Below, in pieces: positions 33,119 through 45,100 of a stretch of 64,000 nt of DNA. This DNA is from Aricia agestis (Eukaryota > Arthropoda > Insecta > Lepidoptera > Lycaenidae): the NCBI RefSeq assembly GCF_905147365.1, contig NC_056417.1:10996501-11060500 (forward strand), given 5' to 3'. The number at the start of each line of letters is the position of its first letter. Position 1 is the first letter of the stretch. The position numbers and the translations under genes are program-made. Under the pieces are notes generated by a model. That model was not told the DNA's origin. It saw only the letters and a list, made by a program, of their open reading frames with translations, and ran no database searches.

Positions 33119-36100
33119 CTGCACAAACAAATATTTTGACGTGTTGATAAAAAAGTAATGTCATAATATTATGGAGAACACAAATCTATTTCTGTGGAAT
33201 AAAACCTACAGTTAAAGGGGTCACTATCGCGATCAACATTGAGTAGGGGTCTAAAGGTCCCAACTCCCAACACACACACACTCACGTGCATACGTCCACG
33301 CGTGCCTTCGACAAGTGCCGTTCGTCGGTTAGCGTTCTAACACGTTCAGTATGAAACTCAAACAGTCTTAATCTCGAACCGCCCTTACGGCTCTGCCTCT
33401 CTGCAATCACGGTTCATCATCCCCTTGTGACGTCACGGCGCGGTGTGACGTCACGGCGCTCACCTTCGCAGCAGGGCGGGCGCGCGGGCGGCGCGGCGTC
33501 GTCGTCGTGTCGTGCGAGCGCCCGCAGCTGCAGCGTGTACGCGCGCGCGCCGCCGCCGGACAGACCCTCCCCGCCGGCGAACGTCGCGTACGGGCTGATC
33601 TCGTACACATCTAGAAAGAACGGTTTGTGTAACACAAAAAGAAAAAACTAGTTCCATTCAATAAATGGAAGAATAATTGCTTCAATACAAACGAGGCGAA
33701 TATACATATAAAACGTGCCTACATGCTACGAAAGCCACTGAATTTTGCACCAGATACTAGGCGAAAGCATTTAGCCTACTAGATTTCTGGATAAGTTCAA
33801 AGTTTGTTTTTAAGGTTTGATTTGATGATTCAGATGAAATGAAAATCATCAAGTTGATAATTTTATGTAAGGTTTTTTCTAGTTTATAATATACTTGCAC
33901 AAGATTTTCTCTAAATGCGATATTCTTACCAGGAGGTTCTGGCGGCAGTTTGGGCGTGGGATGCGCGGGCGCGCGGTAGGTGCCGCACTGCTGCTTGTCC
34001 GCGCTCGCCATCACGCGGTCACCGCCGCCCTCACTACTAGACAAAGTATGAATTACGTATTGAGAAAAAGTTAGAAACTCAAAGTGATAAAGTTTTGCCG
34101 CCTCTTACGGCCGTTCCCAATATTTGATCTATCTCTGGTTTTGCCCTACTAGAGATAGGAATAGCTCACATTAGACATTAGAGACATATATTTTATGTCA
34201 ATAGTGAGCTATTCCTATCTCTAGTAGGACAAAACCAGAGATAGATCAAATATTGGGAACGGCCGTTAGTGACTTTTAAAAAAGTGTTTACTTGCGCGCT
34301 ATGTTAGGTTAATATTGGTGACGTTGGCGGCTGGTCTAAACTTAGGTACTTGCACCTCTTTGTGACCTTGGGCAGGGCATCATATCTAGTATTTTATAAA
34401 CAGCGTTACATTAGTCTTGTTTTCTAAAGTATTTTTTTACCTTCTCAACATTAAGAAATCCACATCTCAAACAATAAAACGTCTAAAACATATTCCATTT
34501 CTCAACCCTACAAAAGAGCACTCGACAAACGAGATAAAATCTCGGCGATTCCTTGGGGTATTTCCAGACAGAATCAAACACGTCACTCGTCGAAGGCTCG
34601 ATATCGCACGTCGTATCCTCGTCAGACGCAGGAACACGAGTGGACTTTGTATGAACGATAACACCGATTCCTATAGAATTCTCTATAGAAGGTTCTGGAA
34701 AAACATATTGGGCGTTTATTGTACCAGTTGGTATGAAAGTGACCCTTATGTTGTGGATATACATGTCATAGAATTTTCTATAGATGGTTCTGGAAAAACG
34801 TATTGGGTGCTTGTGTTCCTTCATTGTACTGGAGTTGGCGTGAAAGTAACTAATGTAGTGGATATAAAGATGCTGTCAGATATAATAACTCTAGTATTTT
34901 GTTGACGTTCGCGTTGGTGTAATGAACATGCTCATTTTCTATTGAATCACAATGGTTTATAATATCTATCATTATAATATCAACATATTCGCGTAAAACA
35001 TTTTCGTCGTTAAAAAATCCAACTATTCAAAGTACTATCTGTACCCTAATGAAATTATAGAATTTTATAGAATAATGTTTAATAGGAAACGAACTGAATG
35101 GAACAAGGACTTAAGAGGATACACCAGGGGCGAGAGAAATTGAAAATAGGTATTTGAAAATGTATTGCTGTCTCACCAATCTCAAGTCTCCCACCGCAGA
35201 GCGCGATAGAGACAACACGACAAAAGTTCTAATAAAAGAACAGAAAATCTTCGATTCGTTGTCCGCTGATTCCTTCTCCAAAACTTAAGGCCCAGTAGTC
35301 CCTAAAATAAGCAGGTCGATGTCTGTCAATACGAATATCGACGTTAAGGACATTAAAATAACATTCATATCAGCGCGCCTTGTACAGTGGCTGTTACGCG
35401 CTCGCCGCGTGCCTTGATAATAGAAAATAGGAGTAAAAACCTTTTGTTTTTAGTATTACACAAATCAAATATATCAAATCGTTTACGATAGGTTACGACA
35501 CATATACTACATTTTTTGTTTTTTCTAGAAAGTGTGTAATTTAGCCATAAAATGATTTAATTATGAAAAACAGCGTTATAACAGTCATCTTTGAGATTTT
35601 TTTCTATCGAGCAGAATTTTTCAAATTGTGTACTGATATACCTTTGCGTATAGGAAATTTTCTCAATTTTAAAATGGTACTTATATTATACTTAAATAAT
35701 GACATTTCCTTTACTAAAAACGTGTTTTAAAAAACCCATTTTACGTAGTTGCAACAACCACAGCGCCTTAACCGATTTAAGTACTTTTTTCATTAAGAAT
35801 TAAAGCAAGGCTTGAGCTGTGTTCCTATGTTTTTTTTTTTTTTGTATATTTTAGTCAGTTTTGTTTTCTGGGTGTTTGAACACAGAGGAAAATCTGGCCA
35901 TTTTTTTGGGTTTTGGACGTTCTTATCTTTTTTAATAATAAAATTAGGAAAAAAAGAAAACATAGGGACATGCTAATAGTGGCCATTGATATTCAGGAAA
36001 AAAATCATAATTAATATTAATATTTTAGGTAGCTACTACTGACAGCCCATTCTTCGATCAAAAACGACTTTACTAACTTTTAAAGCGGAACAACTGAAAC

Positions 36101-39100
36101 CATTTTTCGGGCGGTACGTGCAAAAATGTCCTCGACGCAGGTGGCGGGAAGGGCCTTAATGCACTGAATATGAACTTTGCGGGAGAATTATCGCTATGCC
36201 ATTAGCAATTTAACACAAGTATAATGTGTACTCCAGTTTGAGCATAACATTGTGTTTTAATAGCTTTTATGGACCTTCACAGGCGCGTAAAAATGTTTTG
36301 TTCATTTTTTGCACCGCTGCGATGCTACGAGTTGTAGACCCTTGTTTTTTAAGGCTTTGTATAAAATAATTCACTTAACGAGATAAAAGTTTGCATTTTA
36401 AGATCACCTGTCCAAAAAAATTATAAATAATGCTTGAGCCGCGGTAATTAGCCTAGCCCGGGCGCGCACTAGCGGCCAGGCCGCGGCGGCCATCGAAAGT
36501 ATGGTGTGGCCGCTTGACAGCGTGCGGCCAGGTGCGCGTGGTCTATGGCGGTTTCATACTAAGGTATAGCCGCCGCGGCCTGGCCGCTAGTGCGCGCCTG
36601 GGCTTAGAGAGTCAATCAGACCGCAACGCGACGAGGCGAGGCATACAAATTTCAATTGCGTGAGACGTCTTGCGAATCTGTCGAATCAATGTAAATTTAG
36701 AAATGCATCTACGCGTCGAGTTGCGGTCTGAATCAACCCTAAATGCTACAAGAATTATTTTTTCACCTGGGTTACTGTATGTTTTGGTTGTTGTAGAGTT
36801 ATTGCGCATACTTATCGCTCCGTGGTTCCGTGTATTCTTCCAATAGTTAAGTAGCCTTCGAACGCGTAGAGAAGACGGTGTAATCACCGCACACGCAGAT
36901 TTCGCCGTACGCACGTATTTCGCCACAGCAACAGAGAGCCTTTAACCTGATCTATACCCACCTCTTCCTCCTCAGCATTACGACCAGTATAGAGCACAGC
37001 AACAGAAAGCGTAGCACACATCACTGCAGCAGCGCCAGCGGTGGCAGGGAGAACGCATCCACCTCCTCCGCGCACCCTCAGACTTTGGAGGAGAAATTTA
37101 TGCCGTCACATCTGTACCCACCTCTTCCTCCTCAACAGTATGGCCAGTATGGTTAATGCAGGAACAGACATCGTCGCGCATAGTGTCAACAAAAGTGCCA
37201 GTTCATAGGCGGTGGCTGGAGAAGGCGTGGACACGCGGAGGCTACCCTCAGACTTTAGTGGAGAACCCTAACCCATCAACTCCGAAAGGGCACCCGAGTG
37301 CAGCAACAGAATGAGCGGCACACGGCGCCAGCTCTGTCGGGGCTGGTGAAGTATCTTAAATCTACTATCATATACCCACCTCTTTCTCCTCAGCAGTATG
37401 GCTAGTATGGTTAGTGCAGCAACAGACAGCGCCGCACAGAGCGCTAACAGCAGCGCCAGTTCACCAGCAGTGGCGGGGAAGGGCGCGTCCACCTCCTCCG
37501 CATACCCTTCAGCTGGGGTAGTGGAGAACTCGTACACCTCGCGCGTCCAACCCGCCTCGTTGGACGCGCGCGCCGCCACGCGGTACCGGGAACCGGGGGT
37601 CAGACCTGATAGAGAGAAGGAAGCTGTGTGATATGGCCATAGCCAAGTCAGAGATCAAAGTTTTATGGGTTTTGGTACAATGAGAAGCCATGCTGCTTAC
37701 GAATTAACGATGTCTGTAAAATTACATACATTTTGTTTTAGATCTATCTGTCTGCATTCATCGAATGCTTGTCGATTGAATACCAAGGTCGTTACATTTT
37801 GCTTATCCAGCCAAGATCCAATCAGCCTAGTTTGAGCCCACATACAAGGCGCAAGTAGTTGAAATTTTACGCCTGCATTGGGTAAGCTATGAGAGCTTCT
37901 CATGATATTATGTATGTATTTTTGACCTTGATGTCACTACTTTTGTGGTCTGTTACGAAAACATAAGTTAGATTTTTTTGGCCTATTATATATATTTTTT
38001 TCAAATTATTAATAAACTTACCTCCCAATATAACCTCACCACCTACGGGCACGTCCCTGGCGCCGGTCGCGCCGGAGCCGATCCACTCCAGCTTGAGTGC
38101 GACCGGCCCGCACCCGCCGTCCGACCACAGCGTCGTATCGAACCGCGCGTGTGTCGCGTTCGCACGGATCCACCTTTATTGTTGGAAATGAAAAATTGTT
38201 CCAGCTGAACTGGCGCTCAATAGTTCATCAAAAGTCCCGCTAGCTTTAGTCGACGTGCGAAATATCGCGATTACATTTAGATATGCGATTCTATGGACAA
38301 CATTTAGGCAAATAATTCACAGGGTAAACAACGGGCAGTTATAGTGAAAAAACTGAAAAATTTAATCCTACATTAGATCAGATAAATTAATTACTGGGAC
38401 ACTATCGTTATTGCGAAACATTTCTCCAAACCGATGCGAGTTATCATTGTCGTTAATTGACTAATTTTGTTAACTCTCAATCAACTACCATTAATCCTAA
38501 CCTTAAATAGCACAGACAAACAGAGAGTATGTTTTGAAAGTACCCTTAAATAACTCCATTCAACAAGCACGCAGACCCCATCACAAAAAAAAAGACGGGT
38601 TGCGATCCGGGAGTGCCGGCAGAAGTGAAAACTTGATTATTAACGTTGTGCATTATTTTTTAACCCATTTTTTATGATCGTTTTTTTTTTTAATTAATCG
38701 AAACCCTTACAATCGATTAAATTTTTAACCCATTTTTTATGAAAATCGATTTTTAAAAAATCGATTTTTTAATTAATTGAAACCCTTACAATCGATTAAA
38801 AAATATCGACAATTGAAAAAAAACAAAGATGTTACAACACTACTCTCCAACCGTCTTACGGTTTTTCGATCAGCACGAGAATCTGACGCGAGTTTCACAG
38901 TTTTTACCCATCCCACAAAAGTGCTCAACGCCGCTAAAGAAGTTTTCACTTCAAAAAAAAAAAAACAACTTGTGCCTATTGCAATCTGGAAGTAAAAAAA
39001 GTACCTTGTATCAGGCGGCGCTACGGGCGGTCCGCCGGACGTCCGTATCGATATCTCGGAGCCGGGCGCGCCGCCGGCGGAACCGTACGCGCGGTACGCG

Positions 39101-42100
39101 GACCCGCACCGTAATCCACTGAGGGTCACCGGTCCGGGACTCGCTGATTGTATACGCCATTCACCCTGACACAAAAACAAGGATAATATATTCCGTTTCG
39201 AGTACTATATACCTAGTAGAGTTACCTTACTTGATAGAATAGTTATACTGTATACGCCAACTATAGCAGAAACTTTCCTATATAAAAAGGTCAACTCTTT
39301 CATACAAAAATGATAAGACACTGTGGCGATTATAGCTGCATTTTTTCCAGAGTTGGGATACGCTGGGCTGTGAGAAATATGGTTTTAAAAAATAAATCGA
39401 TACTTATTAAAAACAATAACAAATAGCTGTGCTGAACAAGATCAGGCATATTAAGCTATTTTGTTGGTTCTCAAAATACATTCTTCGCAACACGGCTCAG
39501 CTCAGCTTTAGAAGAAACGCATCTCATGTAGATATTGGATTCTCTATTTTGAGACTAATAAATCAATAAGAGCCTTTTGTCGATTAAGGCAAAAAAATAT
39601 ATTAATAAGTATAATATATTTCTTATATCCAACACTAAAAAGATCCTTGAAAGTAAATTAATAACGTGTACCAATATAAAAATATTAAAGTCGAAAATTT
39701 AATAAAAGAAATTACTTTCACATTTAACAATCTAATTTTGTCTACTCTGGCGAATTATTCGTGGAAAGTGATATAAAAGAACGTTTGAGCAATATTCTCG
39801 TAAGTGGCCGTTATAATTGGCTAGATTTCGGTAATTGAATGAATCGGAATAGGGTCCTTTGAGAGGAATGGACTCGCTTCAAGTACTTCTTTATGTTCTA
39901 AGATATTAGGTATATTGGCGAAACGAGTCTATTTTTTGTCTTTAAAGACATTTGTCAATTTTCTCTTCTACGAGCTTTTGCCCGCGGCTTCGCTCGCGTT
40001 TAGAAGTATTATTATTTACAAACTTTCATCCCCTATTTTAACCCCTTGGAGGTAGAATTGATTAAAATCCTTTCTTAGCGGATGCCTACGTCATATCATC
40101 TACCTGCATGCCAAATTTCAGCCCGATCGGTCCAGTGGTTTGGGTTGTGCGTTGATAGATCACCATGTCAGTCAGTCACCTTTTAGTTTTATATATATAC
40201 ATGTTACGCTCAAAGACCGAATACGCTCAGTGAGCGAAAAAATGGCTCACAACGCGTTGTGGTAATAGTGAAACGGCCACGACGCAAAATTCGCGTCGTG
40301 GCCCTAGTGAAAACGGCCACGACGCGTTCTGGCAATCACAGAAATACCACAAAGCGAAATTCGTGTTGTGGCTGACGTGGTATTCGACCACAACGCGTTG
40401 TGGTAATCGAGTAAAACCATGACGCGTTCTGAGCATTTAAAAACAGCCACGACGCGAATTCGTGTTGTGGCCCTAATGAAAACGGCCACGACGCGTTCTG
40501 AAACCAGGCCGTGTTACGCAGGAGTAATTTTATAGCGCCCAAGTATGTACGCAATACACAAGAGCACTCTGGTTTCAATGAAACTAGGCAAGTTATGCAG
40601 GGGTAATTTTATAGTGCCCAAGTGTGTGCGCAATACACAAGAGCACTCTGGTTTCAATGAAACCAGGCCAGTTGCGCAGGAGTAATTTTATAGTGCCCAA
40701 GTGTGTGCGCAATACACAATTGGGTTTTGAGAGTAAAAAAATAGTGCTCTTGTGTCTTGCGCACACACTTGGGCACTATAAAATTACTCCTGCGTAACTG
40801 GCCTAGTTTTATTGAAACCAGAGTGCTCTTGTATATTGCGCACACACTTGGGAGCTATACAATTACTCCTGAGTAACTAACCTAGTTACAGAACGCATCG
40901 TGGCCATTTTCATTAGGACCACGACGCGAATTTCACGTCGTGGCTGTTTTTAAATGCTCAGAAGGCGTCATGGCTTTTCTCGATTGCCACAACGCGTTGT
41001 GGTCGAATAGCACGTCAGCCACGACACGAATTTCGCTATGTGGTATTTCTGTGATTACCAGAACGCGTCGTGGCCGTTTTCACTAGGGCCACGACGCGAA
41101 TTTTGCGTCGTGGCCGTTTCACTATTACCACAAATGTTGTGAACCATTTATTCGCTCACTGAGCGTTTTCAGTCTTTGAGCGTAACATATATATGTGGCG
41201 TTTTTAAAAACTGACAGAATAAGGTACATGAGTAATTGAATTACGAATGTTTTGACACCTCATTTATTAACACTGGATCAGTAGTTTAGACGCCATAATG
41301 GAACATACATAGAATGCATACGCACTTAATATATTGGCTTCATAATTCTAATCCAATCAGTAGCTTAGACACTATTGAATAAGTTTATGTTCAGAAAGTA
41401 TTTAAAAAAAATATTCTGAATAAAAAAATTTCAGTTTGAGTTAAAAAGTTAAAAAAAAATCTAGTTTCTACGATCGGTATATACGGTGTACTCTCCTCCT
41501 ATTAATCTCTTCTCAAACAAAAAAATATACATAGCAAAATTATTATCTTTTAACTACGCCTTTCAAAAACTTACCTCAGGTGAAGCCAATCTCCAATGCA
41601 GCGTATACGCCTTCGGCAACGCATGACCTGGCGACCTCGGTGCTGGTCGAAGGTCGATCTCTAGTTCTCTCGATCTCGCCTCCAACAGCGCCAGCCCAGG
41701 CGGAGTAGGAGGTCGAAGGACGAACACCCTCCAGGTCACACTGTCGGAGCCGTGAGGGTTCTCCGCTAGGCAGGTGTAGTTGTCCGCGTGGGAGAGCTCC
41801 AGATCTGATTGGAAATGTTTGATAGTTGGATTTATGGACCAAAGGTTTTGGTTTTAAACAGTTTATGATAACATTTTTGGGTACTATAAGAATTGCCCCT
41901 ATTTTAGCCTGATTTCAACAAAATTATGCAATGTCATCGAAGCCTTTTTTTTAGACTACGCTATAAAATAATATATTAGAATATAGCTCATAGCACAATA
42001 CCTACAATGGTCCACGCGATATTGTTGTGCTAAACTCTATAGTATATTCACTTATAATACCACAAGAGCTTCAAAATTATCGGGTATTTCCCGATAGGTT

Positions 42101-45100
42101 CGTTGCAAACAAATGAAGGAGTCAAGTTTTTCAGGTTAAAAAAATTAGAATTTGTTTTTTATATATAGCAACTACCAGAGAAAATTTTCAAAAAATTATC
42201 AGTATAATACCATGTAGGTTGTACCACGTGACGTCGAATGGTGCAATTCTATTGGTCGACATTTGGGTCGGAAAAATAATCTATATAATTATGATAATAT
42301 TTTATAGCATAGTCTTAAATCAGCTTTATTTTTTAACATATCCCTTTACACAGGCCGTAAACCATTTAATGTAGGATTCATGTGATAACGCGGGATCTTA
42401 AAAAATACAGTAAGCACTCTCTCCCGATCTCCTAAGTCCTCATTAAGTGCAATTTGGTATCAGCAAGGGGAGAATACCTACCTCAATATCTCATAAGCTT
42501 GCTACAGCGTCATAATATAACATCACTTTGTTATTAAAACCTTCATAGCGTAATTCAGAAGTAAATCGAATAGAACAAAATATTGTATTCTCGAAATAAC
42601 ATAATATCTATATAGTCAAAGAGGCTCGTATTCAATAAAATTATCTGGTTATTTACTTTGGTGTAGTCATGATATTGATTCTAAAGTTCACTTGTGTGTA
42701 GTTAGGAAGACATTGAGACTTTGATGCTTAGAATCCTCAAGGTATTAACGCATTTGCATATCGGTTGCCCATAGTGGCTAAACTCCTGAACTATTGGCCA
42801 CCCCGCTTTTCATTTTGTATTAGTTTCCCTAATGTATGTTAAATGGACGCTTAAATTTAAATGTACTTGCGACAAAACACAATTTTCGCTTGTCGAAAAT
42901 GTATATTAATATTGCACAAGAATATTCATTATGCAAGCAAATTTTCTGGAATGTTCTGTAAATTCCAGAGCTAGATAATATATTCTTAATAAAATTTTTA
43001 GCCATTTTTTATAATCCACTATTCCAGGTAATATTCAAAATTTTGCTATTGGTAGATAGTTTAGCTTAAAAGCTAAATCGTAAAGTCGTCATACGATATG
43101 TTCCCTATACAGGTAAAAAACGACCAGCGACTATTTAGTTTGGGTTATAGTTGCGTCGATTGAAACTCTCTATAATTGTAGAGATGGGTCTACAGTACCA
43201 ACTGTTTGTTGTGACCAAACTGTCTTACTTATGCAGCCTGTACATAGTGTACAATTTATACTTACTTCGTATAAGCAGCGCGTCTCCATCCAAGTGGAAA
43301 GGCGAGCGCGGCTGCAGCGGGCTTCCTCCTCGCAGCCAGCGTTTCGCAGGAGGTGGTACTCCGCCCACCACACAGCGTAGAGACAGGGAACTGCCCGCTG
43401 CACCTACCGCTACTCCACCGAATGAGGATATACGAGCTGGCGCTATCGAAAGAGATATCGTTAACAAAAAGCGGGAGAACTATGTAACCTAAAAAACTAT
43501 TCAGTATTCACCACAACATACCAAAGTAATAGGGTTCGAATTCGATAAGGCAGTTTATGAAACAAGTCTAATAAAGATTTAATAGAATATAAGAAGTTAA
43601 AACAGCCTTAATTAGGTCTCATGTAAATTGACACAACTTAAAATAAACTACTCTGAAACTAGTTTTAAAATATTGTATTTAAATCCATTGCGACTATTTT
43701 TTTTACGTTTAAGGAGATCGCAGACGACAAACTTTTTGTGCCATCGAGTCTGCGGCGCCCATACAGTCGGTATGGCCGCGCCATGAGACCTAATTGTGGA
43801 TGTTTCAAGTTCTTTTATTCTTTTAAATCCTTATTATACTTGTTACATGGCGCGGCCATGCCGACTATATGGGCGCCGCAGACTCGATCGCACAAAAAGT
43901 CTGTCGTCTGCAATCTCCCTTACATAGTCTAAATATCTGAACATAAAGAAAGCAGCCGCCACGGCTACGTACTGTGTATTTGTACGTATGCGACTTAATT
44001 TTCCTGCTATGCGATTTCTATCGTACGTCTGGTCGAGCAGTTACACTGTCGTTACCACAACACAATGTCTGCACTGACAACAAAATTGTTGTATTCTAAC
44101 CAGGACTTACCCAAAGCACTAGTCTGACAAGCCACCACGGATGAAGGTGGTCCTTCACCCACACCAGTAGCCGCTCTGACCCAGGCCTCATACGTCCTAC
44201 CAGGCCGGAGACCACGGAGCGACTTCATACATTCCACAGCACCTTCGCTCTCAGTACACGCATTGATGCGAGTGATGTTTGCTTCTTGAGATCTATAGAC
44301 ACCATCATCATAGTAAAGGAGTGATCTTCAAAACCAGCGCGGAAAACTGTAGTGCGGGTCCTTATACTTACTTACTTAAAACCGCACTCAAATATTGAAT
44401 AATCACTTAATTTTAATTATGTTAAAATCTTAATAATATCTGAGTGCAGCCGTTTCCCTTCTTCATATCAAAATGTTATGGATGATAAAGTGCCAAAATA
44501 CTTATTACTAGTATTGTATTATTCATAATTCAATCGTCAATTATTGATGGCAATTAAAGACTAATGTTGCCTCTCTAAACGTTCCTGATCGCATTTGCCA
44601 ACATGGAAAGTCCACTTAATTATTCCGAAAATCACAAATAACATTAAGTAGGTATGCACCATTATTTACGTAGTGTAACAACATAATGGCAACTGAAAAT
44701 ACACCCTGTAAACTTGGTAACAAAATCAAGCACATTACATCAGTGTACTCTCCTACCTCGAACTTACCCCGACAGATCTTTAACGTAGAGCGAGTAGTGT
44801 GTTAGTTTTCCATTAGGCTCGTGCGGGGGCAGCCAGGACGCTCGCAGCGAGCGCTCGCTCAGCGCTATCAGTTTCATGCCGCTCGGCGCGCTCGGTACTG
44901 TCAACAATATGTTTGTACACATTGTAAGGTGACGTTTAGATAGGTGCTCATTTTGGTTGTAATTTTTGTAGTTGTTTAAACCCCTCCTAAGCTTACATTA
45001 TACTATAAAACATAATGAATTTCTGTCACCTTCTTCAAAACGTGCTCAAACACTAAACGCTTTCATGTAATCACTTGAATAAATTAAAATAATTTTCTAA

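Noticed and set aside
33407..33657. Overlapping open frames on both strands
   Set aside because: They are other frames of the GC-rich Dscam exon 17; only one frame fits splice sites and phase.
40227..40578. Three overlapping reverse frames
   Set aside because: Produced by the CCACGACGCG repeats of the foldback element; no protein family.
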